The notes below the pieces were generated by a model. The model did not search any database. It was not told where the DNA came from and saw nothing but the letters and a program-made list of their open reading frames with translations. Positions 1 through 9,460 of a DNA stretch of 64,000 bases are shown in pieces. The DNA comes from Halomonas denitrificans (GTDB lineage Bacteria; Pseudomonadota; Gammaproteobacteria; Xanthomonadales; Wenzhouxiangellaceae): NCBI GenBank assembly GCA_019800895.1, contig JAHVKF010000003.1, positions 951,228 to 1,015,227 on the forward strand, in the 5' to 3' direction. The first letter of the stretch is position 1. Every line of letters begins with the position of its first letter. The translations under genes and the position numbers were made by a program.

Positions 1-2
1 GT

Positions 3-2417
3 CCTCGGCCGCCGGTTTCCCGCCGAGCTGGCGAACGATCGTCGGACCCGTGGCCTCGTTCGATCCATCGACGGACCGGCAGCCGACGCGCATGCCTGCT
101 GGCCGCCCTGGCCCTGGCGTCCGGATTCGCGTGGTTCCATCTCCAGGCGGGGCTGCAGGCCGCCCGCTCGTGGCCGGCCGAACGCGCGCAGGAACTCGTC
201 GAACTGGTCGGCCGCGTCGAGGCCCTGCCGGAATCGCGCGGGGACGTCATCCGGTTTCCGCTGCGCGTCGACGACGGTGCGGCGGGCCTGCGCCGGGTCG
301 AACTGGCGTGGTACCGGCCGGGAGGCTGGCCCCGACCGGGAGAGACCTGGCACATCCAGGCGCGGCTGGACCCTCCGGGCGGGCCCCTGAATCCCGGGGG
401 CTACGACCGGCGACAGGCCCTGTTCGCGCAGCGGATCGATGCACTGGGCCGGGTCGACCAGGCGACCCGGCTGGCCGCGGCCGGCCCGGGGTCGCTGCCG
501 GACCGCCTGCGCCAGGACGCATCGGACTGGCTGCAGGCGGTGATCCCGGACCTGCGGTCCGCGGCCCTCATCCGGGCGCTGACGGTCGGCGATCGATCCG
601 GCATCACCGCCGACCTGTCGGAGCAGCTGCGTTCCACCGGCACGGCGCACCTGCTGGCGATCTCCGGCCTGCACGTCAGCCTTGTGGCCGGCGTTGCCGC
701 GCTGCTCGCCGGCGTGCTGTTCACGCCCCGGTGGGCCCGGTGGTTCTGGCCCGATCGACGCCGCTACGCGCTGGCCGGCGGCCTCCTGGCCGCGCTGGTC
801 TACGGCCTGCTGTCCGGATTCTCGCTGCCGACCCAGCGCGCGCTGCTGATGCTCTGCATCGGCCTGGGTGCGATCTTGCTGCGTCGCCCGCTCGTGCCGG
901 GTCATGCGCTGCTCTGCGCGCTGGCCGCCGTCCTGGCCCTCGATCCGCTGGCACCGCTGTCGCTGGGTTTCTGGCTGTCCTTCGCGGCGGTCGCGGTCCT
1001 GATCTGGGCCTTCGCCGGCCGGTCCGGGTCGGCGGGGCGCGGCCTGCTCGGCCTGATCCGGGCCCAGCTCGTCCTCGGTCTCGGCTTGCTGCCGTTGAAC
1101 CTCGGCCTGTTCCAGCAATGGGTGCCCGCCGCACTTCCGGCCAACCTCGTCGTGATCCCGCTGATCGGTGCCCTGGTGCTGCCGCTCGGCCTGCTCTCGG
1201 TCGGCGCCTACGGCGTCGGTGTGCCGGCGGACGCACTTGCGCGGCTGGCCGGTCGCGCAATGGAGGCGGCGCTGGCCGTGATCGATCGGGCCGGCGCCGC
1301 GCTGCCGGCAGGCACGATCGACTGGCTGCCGGGAGCGCTGGCCATCTCGCTGGGATTCGTGGGCGCGCTGTGGCTGCTTGCGCCCCGGCGCTGGCCGGCG
1401 CGAGCGCTCGGAGCGTTCCTGCTCCTGCCGTTGCTGGTGGCCAGGCCGGCGGCGATGCCCGAAGGCGGTTTCGGTGTGGTCGTGCTCGACGTCGGCGACG
1501 GGCTGGCGGTCGCCGTGCATACCCGGACGTCGACGCTTCTGTTCGGGGTCGGACCGGGCGAGGAGGGCGGTAGGGACGGGCAAGGCGGTTGGAGTCGGGT
1601 CCGCGGCACCCTGGTGCCGGCCCTGCGGTCGCTCGGGGCCGGGCCGGTGCACCGGGTCGTGGTCCCGGGCGCGTCCCGCGGCCTGGCCGGCGGCCTTGCC
1701 GATGCGCGACGCCAGTGGCCGTCGGCACGGTTCATCGGCCGCCACCCGGAGGTCGCCGAGCGCTGCGTGGCCGGTCGGTCGTGGTCGGTCGACGGCGTGC
1801 AGTTCCGCTGGATCCATCCCAGCGCCGCGCTGCCCGATCTCGGCGGCGACGACGACTGCGTGCTGCTGGTGGCCTCGAGCGCCGGACGGGTGCTGCTGAC
1901 AGGACGGCAGCGGAAGGCCGGCGTGGCCCGATTGCGCGGCCGGACCGGACCGCTGGATGCGGTCCTTGTGCCGAGCCAGGGTCACCGGGACGCCGCCGAC
2001 CCCGCGTGGTGGCACGAGATCGGCCCTCAGGTCGCCCTCGCTTCGCTGGAGCCCACCGATCGATACGGTCGGCCGCACGCGGGTCTGACCGGCGTCCTGG
2101 CCCGCCGCGGCATCCCGCTGTTGACCACCGCGGACTGTGGAGCGATCCGGATCGCGTTCCGGCCGGGGCGGCCGATGACGCTGGAGGTCGAGCGCGATCG
2201 CCGGCGGCGGGCCTGGCAGCGCACGGCCGCGTGCCCCCGACCTTCCGCTCGGCGGGCATCGCCGGCGGGACTTGGTTATGATGCAGCCAGCACGCAGGGC
2301 GTCGGCACCCGCGCACGGCCCCCGACCGGCCGATGGAATGGTCGGGCCGGTCCGCCGGGAGCCGTTCCGTCGCGCGAATCTTCAAGGCGTTCAACGACCC
2401 GTTCGTCGTTGCGTTAA
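3..2417 (+). CDS. comEC: ComEC/Rec2 DNA-uptake channel, 5' truncated, degenerate nuclease domain
   Basis: The frame is open from the left edge, so the start lies outside the window; about 804 residues are visible. Order: one hydrophobic segment and a DUF4131-like region (to about nt 540), the Competence domain with many membrane helices (about nt 540-1460; 'LLAISGLHVSLVAG' is the family hallmark), then a metallo-beta-lactamase-like C-terminal region. The family translocates single-stranded DNA across the inner membrane. The usual metal-binding SHxDxDH is replaced by PGASRGL near nt 1665, LLTGD by LLTGR near 1895 and the HHGS region by SQGH near 1972, so the domain looks catalytically dead. 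The last 60 or so residues are Arg/Pro/Ser-rich, unlike the family, and run into the exbB leader. Start of the comEC-exbBD-msbA-lpxK-kdsB order. Confidence 0.88.
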   Translation, partial: PRPPVSRRAGERSSDPWPRSIHRRTGSRRACLLAALALASGFAWFHLQAGLQAARSWPAERAQELVELVGRVEALPESRGDVIRFPLRVDDGAAGLRRVELAWYRPGGWPRPGETWHIQARLDPPGGPLNPGGYDRRQALFAQRIDALGRVDQATRLAAAGPGSLPDRLRQDASDWLQAVIPDLRSAALIRALTVGDRSGITADLSEQLRSTGTAHLLAISGLHVSLVAGVAALLAGVLFTPRWARWFWPDRRRYALAGGLLAALVYGLLSGFSLPTQRALLMLCIGLGAILLRRPLVPGHALLCALAAVLALDPLAPLSLGFWLSFAAVAVLIWAFAGRSGSAGRGLLGLIRAQLVLGLGLLPLNLGLFQQWVPAALPANLVVIPLIGALVLPLGLLSVGAYGVGVPADALARLAGRAMEAALAVIDRAGAALPAGTIDWLPGALAISLGFVGALWLLAPRRWPARALGAFLLLPLLVARPAAMPEGGFGVVVLDVGDGLAVAVHTRTSTLLFGVGPGEEGGRDGQGGWSRVRGTLVPALRSLGAGPVHRVVVPGASRGLAGGLADARRQWPSARFIGRHPEVAERCVAGRSWSVDGVQFRWIHPSAALPDLGGDDDCVLLVASSAGRVLLTGRQRKAGVARLRGRTGPLDAVLVPSQGHRDAADPAWWHEIGPQVALASLEPTDRYGRPHAGLTGVLARRGIPLLTTADCGAIRIAFRPGRPMTLEVERDRRRRAWQRTAACPRPSARRASPAGLGYDAASTQGVGTRARPPTGRWNGRAGPPGAVPSRESSRRSTTRSSLR

Positions 2418-2452
2418 CCGATCCGTTCACCGATAGGCCAAGGTACCCTCAC

Positions 2453-3091
2453 ATGCTCGAAATCGTCCTCGCAGGCGGCTGGTTGATGTCGCCCATCGTG
2501 CTGTGCTCGGTGCTTTCGCTGGCGATCATCATCGAGCGCGCCTGGACGCTGCGCCGCCGCAAGGTGCTTCCGGCCGGCGTGGTCGAGAAGGTATCGGCCT
2601 GGGCGCGCCAGCGGGAGCTGGACCGCAAGCACATCGAAGCGCTTCGCCAGTCGTCGCCGCTGGGCCGCGTGCTGGCCGCTGCGCTGGACAACAGGGACCG
2701 CGCGCGCGAAGTCGTCAAGGAGGCCGTCGAGGATACCGGCCGGCACGTGGTCCACGACCTCGAGCGATTCCTGAACACGCTGGGCACCATTGCCGGCATC
2801 ACGCCGCTGCTGGGCCTGCTCGGCACGGTGATCGGGATGATCAAGGTGTTCGCGGCGATCATGGAAGCCGGCGTCGGCGACCCGGCACCGCTGGCCGGAG
2901 GCATCTCGCAGGCCCTGATCACCACCGCGGCGGGGCTGACCGTGGCGATTCCGACCTATTTCTTCTACCGCTACTACCGTGGCAAGGTCCGCGCCTACGT
3001 GGTCGGCATGGAGCAGCAGGCGCTGGAACTGATCAACTCGATCGAGCACGGCAACCGCGAGCTGCGGCGGTCGGAACTCGGTTGGGGCTGA
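2453..3091 (+). CDS. exbB: ExbB/TolQ/MotA-family proton channel subunit
   Basis: 212 aa. Inner-membrane partner of ExbD that couples the proton gradient to an envelope process. Three hydrophobic segments are visible: about residues 10-28, 105-135 and 150-175, with the large cytoplasmic loop between the first two, as in ExbB and TolQ. I chose ATG 2453 (MLEIVLAGGW), which puts the first helix at the N-terminus; an upstream in-frame start at 2333 would add an Arg-rich, non-conserved leader. It follows comEC and precedes exbD by 31 nt. The position between comEC and msbA is the common one in gammaproteobacteria. The substrate system it energises is not shown by the sequence. Confidence 0.9.
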   Translation: MLEIVLAGGWLMSPIVLCSVLSLAIIIERAWTLRRRKVLPAGVVEKVSAWARQRELDRKHIEALRQSSPLGRVLAAALDNRDRAREVVKEAVEDTGRHVVHDLERFLNTLGTIAGITPLLGLLGTVIGMIKVFAAIMEAGVGDPAPLAGGISQALITTAAGLTVAIPTYFFYRYYRGKVRAYVVGMEQQALELINSIEHGNRELRRSELGWG

Positions 3092-3122
3092 GGCCCGCAC
3101 CGAACGGCACAGGAGCGTTGCG

Positions 3123-3548
3123 ATGCAGTTGCAGACCGAACAGGACGAAGAGCCGGAGATCAACCTGACCTCCCTGATCGACGTGGTCTTTCTCCTGCTG
3201 ATCTTCTTCATGGTCTCGGCCACCTTCGAGCGCCAGGCCCTGCTGCGGGTCGTGCTGCCGGAGGCGTCGACCGCGCGCCAGGAAACCGTTCCGGAGCGGA
3301 TCGACCTGGTCATCACCGAAACCGGCGACTACTTTCTCGGCGAACAGATGCTGGCCGATTCGCGCAAACCGACCCTCGAGCTCGCCCTGCGCCAGGCCTT
3401 CGAGGCCGATCCCGAGGCCGCGCTGGTGATCCGCGCCGACGCCGGCGCGCGCCATGAGCTGGTCGTGCGCGCGCTCGACGCCGCCGCGGCGCAGGGCATT
3501 TCCAGGCTGAGCATCGCGACCGTCGAAGAGGACGGTTCAGGGCCGTGA
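3123..3548 (+). CDS. exbD: ExbD/TolR-family biopolymer transport protein
   Basis: 141 aa. Short cytoplasmic N-terminus, one transmembrane helix at about residues 17-36 and a periplasmic domain, the ExbD/TolR layout. Asp20 in 'NLTSLIDVVF' is the conserved intramembrane acid used in proton transfer. It lies 31 nt after exbB and overlaps msbA by 4 nt, so exbB-exbD-msbA are probably co-transcribed. No TonB or TolA gene is adjacent; a protein with a TonB-like N-terminus is encoded at 29908-30780, but a link is speculation. Confidence 0.92.
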   Translation: MQLQTEQDEEPEINLTSLIDVVFLLLIFFMVSATFERQALLRVVLPEASTARQETVPERIDLVITETGDYFLGEQMLADSRKPTLELALRQAFEADPEAALVIRADAGARHELVVRALDAAAAQGISRLSIATVEEDGSGP

Positions 3549-5341
3549 GCGCACCCGGGGCGGCGGCGACGATCTACCGTCGACTGCTCGGCTTTCTCCG
3601 AGGCCATCCGTGGGTCGTGGTCGCGTCGCTGGTCGCCGTGTCGCTGGATGCGGCCGGCCAGGCCCTCTTCGTCTATCTTCTCCGGCCGCTGATCGACGAC
3701 ACGCTGGGCAACAGCGCGCCGGAGTTTTCGCTGTGGCTTCCCGGTCTGGTCATGCTGGCCGTGGTCGTTCGCGTGGTCGGCAACTTCGGCGGCGGCTACG
3801 GCATGGAATGGCTCGGCCGACGGTTGATCGCGGACCTGCGTCGTGACCTGTTCGGCCGCTACCTGGACCTCCCGCTGACCGAGTTCGACCGAGAAGGCAG
3901 CGGGGCCATGATCTCGCGCCTCACCTACAACACGGAGCAGGTCGCGCAGGCGGCCACCACGGCGCTGCTGGGCAGCGTGCGCGACCTGTTGACCGTGATC
4001 GGCCTGCTGACCGTGATGCTGCTCCAGTCCTGGCGTCTGACGTTGACCATGCTGCTGCTGCTTCCGGCGATCGCGTTCGTGGTCTTCGTCGTCAGCCGCC
4101 GCTTCAGGAAGATCGCGTGGCGCATCCAGGACTCGATGGGCGTGGTCACGCACCGGACCGAGCAGGCGGTCAAGGGTCAGGAGATCATCCGCGTGTTCGG
4201 TGGGCAGCAGCGCGAAGCCGGGGACTTCGCCGCGGTCAACGAATCGAATCGCCGCCTGCACCTGAAGCTGCGGGCGACCCAGCTGGTCTCCTCGTCGCTG
4301 ATCCAGCTCGCCGCCGGCGGTGCCGTGGTCGTCCTGCTGCTGGTCGCGGCCAGCCAGTTCATGCGCAACGACGTGTCGGCCGGGATCTTCATGTCGGTTC
4401 TCGCCGCGATGGTGGCGACGATCCCGCCGTTGAAGCGCCTGACCAACATGCACGTCCTGATCCAGAAGGGCATCGCTGCGGCCGAGTCCATCTACGACGT
4501 GCTGGACAGACGGCCCGAGCCCGACGGCGGCGACGAGACCCCGGAGCGCGTTCGCGGCGAGGTGCGCTTCGAGCGCGTCGGCTTCAGCTACCCCGGCCAC
4601 GAACGGCGCGTGCTGCGGGGCATCGACCTCGAACTGGAGCGGGGGACGGTCACCGCGCTGGTCGGCCGCTCGGGTTCGGGCAAGACCACGCTGGCTCGGC
4701 TGCTGCCGCGGTTCCACGCGCCCAGCGCCGGACGCATCCTGCTCGACGGCCGGGACCTGGCCGACTACGATCTCGACGCGCTGCGCCGCCAGATTGCCCT
4801 GGTCGGCCAGCAGACGGTGCTGTTCGACGACAGCATCGAGGGCAACATCCGCTACGGCCAGCTCGCCGATGCCTCGCGCGACGATGTCGAGGAGGCGGCA
4901 CGCCAGGCGCACGCCATGGAGTTCATCGAGCAGTTGCCGAACGGACTCGATACGCGGATCGGCGCGGCCGGGGTGCAGCTTTCCGGCGGCCAGAAGCAGC
5001 GCATCGCGATCGCCCGGGCGCTGCTGAAGAATGCGCCGATCCTGATTCTCGACGAGGCGACGTCGGCCCTGGACGCGGAGTCCGAGCAGGCGGTCCAGCG
5101 CGGCATGAAGCGCCTGATGGCCGACCGAACGACGCTGGTCATCGCCCACCGCCTGACCACCGTCGAGCGTGCGGACCAGGTGGTCGTGATGGACAAGGGG
5201 CGAATCGTGGAGCGGGGACGACACGAGGACCTGCTGGCTCGCCCGGACGGGCTGTACCAGCACCTGTACCACGCCCAGTTCCGCGACGACGCCGACGGTG
5301 ACGGGCCCGCGCCCCCGGCGCCGGACACCGATCCGGCATGA
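3545..5341 (+). CDS. msbA: MsbA-type lipid A flippase (ABC transporter, fused permease and ATPase)
   Basis: 598 aa, the normal length for MsbA. The N-terminal half is a six-helix ABC exporter domain (about residues 20-320), the C-terminal half an ATPase with Walker A GRSGSGKTT near residue 374, signature LSGGQKQR near 480 and Walker B ILILDEATSALD near 500. The family flips lipid A-core across the inner membrane. The start is GTG at 3545, overlapping exbD's stop by 4 nt; its own stop overlaps lpxK by 4 nt. The direct coupling to lpxK and kdsB supports lipid A as substrate rather than another MsbA-like role. Confidence 0.93.
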   Translation: MSAPGAAATIYRRLLGFLRGHPWVVVASLVAVSLDAAGQALFVYLLRPLIDDTLGNSAPEFSLWLPGLVMLAVVVRVVGNFGGGYGMEWLGRRLIADLRRDLFGRYLDLPLTEFDREGSGAMISRLTYNTEQVAQAATTALLGSVRDLLTVIGLLTVMLLQSWRLTLTMLLLLPAIAFVVFVVSRRFRKIAWRIQDSMGVVTHRTEQAVKGQEIIRVFGGQQREAGDFAAVNESNRRLHLKLRATQLVSSSLIQLAAGGAVVVLLLVAASQFMRNDVSAGIFMSVLAAMVATIPPLKRLTNMHVLIQKGIAAAESIYDVLDRRPEPDGGDETPERVRGEVRFERVGFSYPGHERRVLRGIDLELERGTVTALVGRSGSGKTTLARLLPRFHAPSAGRILLDGRDLADYDLDALRRQIALVGQQTVLFDDSIEGNIRYGQLADASRDDVEEAARQAHAMEFIEQLPNGLDTRIGAAGVQLSGGQKQRIAIARALLKNAPILILDEATSALDAESEQAVQRGMKRLMADRTTLVIAHRLTTVERADQVVVMDKGRIVERGRHEDLLARPDGLYQHLYHAQFRDDADGDGPAPPAPDTDPA

Positions 5342-6312
5342 GGCGAGCGGTCGAACGGCTGGCCGATCGCTGGTGGTATCGACGCCGGCGTCCTCCGGTG
5401 CTCTTGCGCCCGCTGGCCGGGCTGTACGGCGCCTGGACGGCCCAACGGCTCGAGCGCCCGGAGGCCGTGCCGCCGATTCCGGTCATCGTGGTCGGCAACC
5501 TCACCGCCGGCGGTAGCGGCAAGACGCCGGTGGTCGAGGCGCTGGTGCGGATGCTGCGCGACGAGGGTGTGGCGGTCGGCGTGATTTCCCGCGGCTACGG
5601 CGGCGAGGAGCCTTCCCGCCCGCTCGAAGTCACGGCCGAAGCGCGCGCGGTGACCACCGGCGACGAGGCGCTGGCGATTCACCGTTCGACCGGCGCGCCG
5701 GTCTGGGTCTGCCGGGACCGTGCGAGTGCCCTGGCCGCCGCAGTGGAACGCGGGTGCGACGTCGTGATCAGCGACGATGGTCTCCAGCACACGGCCCTGC
5801 CGCGCAGCTTCGAGCTGTGCGTGATCGACGGCCGGCGGGGCTTCGGCAACGGCGCGCTGCTGCCCGCCGGGCCGCTGCGCCAGCCGCTTTCGAGACTCCG
5901 GGACGTAGACGCGGTGCTGGTCAAGGCGCCGGTCGTGGCGGACCTACCGGACGCGTTTCCGCGCTTCGAATTGGTGCCGAGCGGCTGGGGCCGGGTCTCC
6001 GGTGCCCCGGCCGAGCCGCCGCCTCGCGGCGACATCGACGCGGTGGCCGGGATCGCCGACCCGGAGAGGTTCTTCGAATCGCTGACCGCGATGGGCTACA
6101 GGCCGCGTCGGCATCGCCTGGCCGACCACCAGGCGATCGACAGATCCTGGCTGGCCGGCCTGCCGGGGCCGATCGTCGTCACCGCGAAGGATGCCGCGCG
6201 TCTGGACGGCGAGTCGAGGCGAGACCTGTTCGTGGCACGGGTCGAAGCTCGCCTTCCGGACTCGTTGCGCGAGATGGTGCGTGCGCATGTGCGAGAATTT
6301 TTCCATGAGTGA
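5338..6312 (+). CDS. lpxK: Tetraacyldisaccharide 4'-kinase
   Basis: 324 aa. Phosphorylates the 4' position of the lipid A disaccharide-1-phosphate at the inner membrane, the sixth step of lipid A synthesis. An N-terminal hydrophobic/basic segment is followed by an atypical P-loop NLTAGGSGKTP near residues 56-66 and the family motif ISRGYGG near residue 84. It overlaps msbA by 4 nt (ATGA) and kdsB by 8 nt, indicating translational coupling. Length and motifs are as expected. Confidence 0.94.
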   Translation: MRRAVERLADRWWYRRRRPPVLLRPLAGLYGAWTAQRLERPEAVPPIPVIVVGNLTAGGSGKTPVVEALVRMLRDEGVAVGVISRGYGGEEPSRPLEVTAEARAVTTGDEALAIHRSTGAPVWVCRDRASALAAAVERGCDVVISDDGLQHTALPRSFELCVIDGRRGFGNGALLPAGPLRQPLSRLRDVDAVLVKAPVVADLPDAFPRFELVPSGWGRVSGAPAEPPPRGDIDAVAGIADPERFFESLTAMGYRPRRHRLADHQAIDRSWLAGLPGPIVVTAKDAARLDGESRRDLFVARVEARLPDSLREMVRAHVREFFHE

Positions 6313-7072
6313 GTTTCATGTCCTGATTCCGTCGCGGCTGGAGTCGACCCGCCTGCCTCGCAAGGCCCTCGCCGACCTGGGCGGCAAGCCGCTGGTCGTG
6401 CGCGTCGCCGAACGCGCGAGCCGGTCCGGCGCCGCAAGCGTTCATGTCGCCACCGACAACGACGAGATCGCCGAGGCCGTCGAGGCCGCCGGGTTCGCCG
6501 TGGCGCGTACCGCCGCGGACCATGACTCGGGCACCGCGCGCCTGGCCGAGGCCGTCGAGCGCTTGCGCCTGGGCCAGGATGCGATCGTGGTCAACGTGCA
6601 GGGCGACGAGCCGGCCGTTCCGCCCGCCTGCATCCGCCAGCTGGCCGATCTGCTGCAGGAGAGGACCGACGCGGAGATGGCGACCCTGTGGACGCCGCTG
6701 GCGGGTCCCGCGGAGTGGCGCGACCCCAACATCGTGAAGCTGGTCGCCGATGCCGGGGGCAATGCGCTGTACTTCAGCCGCGCGCCGATTCCGGCCGTGC
6801 GCGACGGAGGGGACCCGGGCCCGCGGGGCCGGCGTCACGTCGGGCTCTACGCCTATCGGGCAGGTGCCCTGAAACGCTGGAACACGCTGCCGGCCAGTCC
6901 GCTGGCCGAGCTCGAGTCCCTGGAGCAGCTCCGGGCGCTCGCCGCCGGGTGGCGAATCGTGGTCGCCGAAGGGGTGGAAGCGATGCCGCCGGGCGTGGAC
7001 ACGCCCGAAGACCTGGACGCGATGCGCGCGCGGTTCCGCCGCGATCGACCGGAACGGAAGCGACCGTCATGA
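6305..7072 (+). CDS. kdsB: 3-deoxy-manno-octulosonate cytidylyltransferase (CMP-Kdo synthetase)
   Basis: 255 aa. Activates Kdo with CTP for attachment to lipid A. The N-terminal nucleotide-binding motif IPSRLESTRLPRKAL and the VNVQGDEP motif near residue 100 are diagnostic. I used ATG 6305 (MSEFHVLIPSR), which overlaps the lpxK stop by 8 nt; a longer in-frame start at 6191 would lie deep in lpxK and add no conserved sequence. The gene overlaps the phosphatase gene by 4 nt. The gammaproteobacterial lpxK-(ycaR)-kdsB order is kept, but no ycaR (Trm112-like) gene lies between. Confidence 0.95.
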   Translation: MSEFHVLIPSRLESTRLPRKALADLGGKPLVVRVAERASRSGAASVHVATDNDEIAEAVEAAGFAVARTAADHDSGTARLAEAVERLRLGQDAIVVNVQGDEPAVPPACIRQLADLLQERTDAEMATLWTPLAGPAEWRDPNIVKLVADAGGNALYFSRAPIPAVRDGGDPGPRGRRHVGLYAYRAGALKRWNTLPASPLAELESLEQLRALAAGWRIVVAEGVEAMPPGVDTPEDLDAMRARFRRDRPERKRPS

Positions 7073-7566
7073 TCAGGATCCTCTACGTCTGCATGGGCAA
7101 CATCTGTCGCAGCCCGACCGCCAAGGGCGTGTTCGACCGGACCCTGCGCGAGGCCGGCATCGAGTTCGTCAGCGAATCGGCGGGCACCCACGACTACCAC
7201 GTCGGACGCGCTCCCGATCCGCGCGCCGTTCGCGCGGCGCTGGACGCCGGCATCGACATCGCCGACGACGTCGCCCGCCAGGTCGCCGTCGAGGATTTTC
7301 ATGCCTTCCACCGGATCTACGTCATGGATCGCGCGAACCACGCTGCGTTGCAGCGCCTTCGGCCCGCCGATGCGCGCGCCGAGCTGCGCCTGGTGATGGA
7401 CCTGGTGCCGGACTACGGCGTCGATGAGGTGCCGGACCCGTACTACGGCGGCGACGAAGGCTTCGTGCGGGTGATCGACATGCTCGAGGCGGCCGCACTC
7501 GCGCTGGTGTCGGAACTTCGGGACGCGGAGGCGGGCGGCCATCGCGGAGACGCCGGGACGGAATGA
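7069..7566 (+). CDS. Low-molecular-weight protein tyrosine phosphatase
   Basis: 165 aa. The active-site loop VCMGNICRS gives Cys8 as nucleophile and Arg14, the CX5R(S) signature at the extreme N-terminus; the general-acid loop DPYYGG occurs near residue 124. Start ATG 7069 overlaps the kdsB stop by 4 nt, and the stop overlaps uvrC by 4 nt. Bacterial relatives (Wzb/Etp type) often dephosphorylate tyrosine kinases of polysaccharide export; no such kinase is nearby, so the target is unknown. The gene sits in the kdsB neighbourhood in other gammaproteobacteria too. Confidence 0.92.
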   Translation: MIRILYVCMGNICRSPTAKGVFDRTLREAGIEFVSESAGTHDYHVGRAPDPRAVRAALDAGIDIADDVARQVAVEDFHAFHRIYVMDRANHAALQRLRPADARAELRLVMDLVPDYGVDEVPDPYYGGDEGFVRVIDMLEAAALALVSELRDAEAGGHRGDAGTE

Positions 7567-9392
7567 GCAAGCGGTCGGAGGGCGCGGACTTCGACGGCCG
7601 GGCGGTCGCGCGCGACCTCGCCCAGGCACCGGGCGTCTACCTGATGCGGGACGGGCAGGGGCGGCCGCTCTATGTCGGCAAGGCCCGCAACCTGCGCAAG
7701 CGCGTCTCGAGCTACTTCGACCGCCGGGACAAGGGCGCGCGCATCGGGCTAATGGTGTCGAAGATCCGGTCGATCGAGGTCAGCATCACGCGGACCGAGG
7801 CCGAGGCGCTGCTGCTGGAGAACGAATGGATCAAGGCCCTGCGGCCGCGCTACAACATCAATCTGCGCGACGACAAGAGCTATCCCTGGATCCGGTTGAC
7901 CAGCCACCAGAAGCATCCGCGGATCGGCTTCTACCGGGGCGGGCGGTCTCGACCGGGCGAGTATTTCGGACCGTTCTCGAGCGCAGGCGCCGTGCGCGAG
8001 GCGCTGAACCAGGTCTATCGCCTGTTCGGCGTCCGCCAGTGCCGCGACAGCGTCTTCCGCAACCGTTCGCGGCCGTGCCTCCAGTACCAGATCAAGCGCT
8101 GCACCGCGCCTTGCGTCGGTTTGATCTCCGACGAGGACTACGCCGCCGACGTCCAGGCGGCGCGAGCGTTCCTGAAGGGCGAGAACGAGAGTGTCGTCGG
8201 GCATCTCGGCGAACGCATGCAGCAGGCCTCGCAGGAACTGGATTTCGAGACGGCCGCCTTGCTGCGCGACCGGATCCAGGCGATCCGGAAGATCCAGTCC
8301 AGCCAGTTCGTCACCGACGGGGCCGAGGAGCTCGACGTGATCGGGCTTGCCGCCGAGGGCGGTACGGTGGCCGTGCAGGTGGTCGAATTCCGTGGAGGGC
8401 GCAACGTCGGCGGCAAGACCTTCTTTCCGGGCAATATCGATGCCGAGGCGCACGAGCCGGAGATCATGGCCGCGTTTCTGGGCCAGTACTACGCCGAGCG
8501 CCAGCCGCCGGCCGAGATCCTTGTCTCGGCGCTGCCCGAAGGCGTGGACGTGCTGACCGAAGCGCTGCGCACGCGCCGGGAACGTCCGCTGCGGATCGCC
8601 CACCGGGTGCGCGGCGAACGACGGCAATGGCTGCAGCTGGCCGAGTCGAACGCGCGTGATGCGCTTCGCCGGCGCCGCAACGAGCGCGACCAGGTCGGAC
8701 GAGAGCTGGCCGCGCTGGCCGATCTGCTGCAGCTCGACCAGCCGCCCGCACGCATCGAGTGCTTCGACATCAGCCACATTTCCGGGACCGAGACCGTGGC
8801 GTCCTGCGTGGTCCATACGGACCAGGGGCTGCAGAAGAAGCTCTACCGGTCCTTCAACATCGAGGGCATCACGCCCGGCGACGACTACGCGGCCATGGAC
8901 CAGGTCCTGACCCGCCGCTACCGCAGGGTCCTGGACGACGAGCCCGACCGCATTCCCGAACTGGTCCTGATCGACGGTGGGCGCGGTCAGTCGGACCGGG
9001 CCAGGGCGGTCCTGGCCGACCTGGGCCTGGACGCGGTACCCGTGGTCGGTATCGCCAAGGGGCCCGCACGTCGCTCGGGCTACGAGACCTGGGTGCTGGC
9101 CGGCCGCGAAGTGGCGCCCGGGCCGCATCACCCCGCATCGCTGCTTGCCCAGCGGATTCGCGACGAGGCGCACCGCTTCGCGGTCAAGGGCCATCGCCGG
9201 CGCCGTCAGAAACGGGCCCAGGCTTCGCCGCTGGAAGCGATTCCCGGCATCGGACCGAAGCGCCGCCAGCAATTGCTCAATCACTTCGGCGGGTTGAAGG
9301 GCGTTCGGGCCGCCGGCGTGGAGGAACTGATGCGGGTCGACGGCATCAACGCACAGCTGGCCGAATCGATCTATCGCCACCTGCGCGGCTGA
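7563..9392 (+). CDS. uvrC: UvrABC system protein C, excision nuclease subunit
   Basis: 609 aa, the family's usual size. Makes both incisions in nucleotide excision repair. The GIY-YIG domain is at about residues 18-95 (GVYLMRDGQGRPLYVGKARN), a UvrB-interacting UVR motif near 205-240, an RNase H-like endonuclease domain in the C-terminal half (FDISHISG near 400) and a helix-hairpin-helix pair at about 555-609 (IPGIGPKRRQ). ATG overlaps the preceding stop by 4 nt. It is followed by pgsA, the usual uvrC-pgsA order of gammaproteobacteria. Confidence 0.97.
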   Translation: MSKRSEGADFDGRAVARDLAQAPGVYLMRDGQGRPLYVGKARNLRKRVSSYFDRRDKGARIGLMVSKIRSIEVSITRTEAEALLLENEWIKALRPRYNINLRDDKSYPWIRLTSHQKHPRIGFYRGGRSRPGEYFGPFSSAGAVREALNQVYRLFGVRQCRDSVFRNRSRPCLQYQIKRCTAPCVGLISDEDYAADVQAARAFLKGENESVVGHLGERMQQASQELDFETAALLRDRIQAIRKIQSSQFVTDGAEELDVIGLAAEGGTVAVQVVEFRGGRNVGGKTFFPGNIDAEAHEPEIMAAFLGQYYAERQPPAEILVSALPEGVDVLTEALRTRRERPLRIAHRVRGERRQWLQLAESNARDALRRRRNERDQVGRELAALADLLQLDQPPARIECFDISHISGTETVASCVVHTDQGLQKKLYRSFNIEGITPGDDYAAMDQVLTRRYRRVLDDEPDRIPELVLIDGGRGQSDRARAVLADLGLDAVPVVGIAKGPARRSGYETWVLAGREVAPGPHHPASLLAQRIRDEAHRFAVKGHRRRRQKRAQASPLEAIPGIGPKRRQQLLNHFGGLKGVRAAGVEELMRVDGINAQLAESIYRHLRG

Positions 9393-9460
9393 TCCACGGC
9401 ATCTGCGCGCTTGAAGCGCGTACCATACGAGTCCTGACGTTCGATCCGGCGGCCGCGACC

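Noticed and set aside
3329..5272. 647-codon minus-strand frame opposite exbD and msbA
   Set aside because: Typical antisense frame in GC-rich DNA, His/Gln/Arg/Asp-rich, opposite two clear genes. The same holds for long antisense frames at 7749-9491, 14325-16394, 40917-43724 and 44416-47595.
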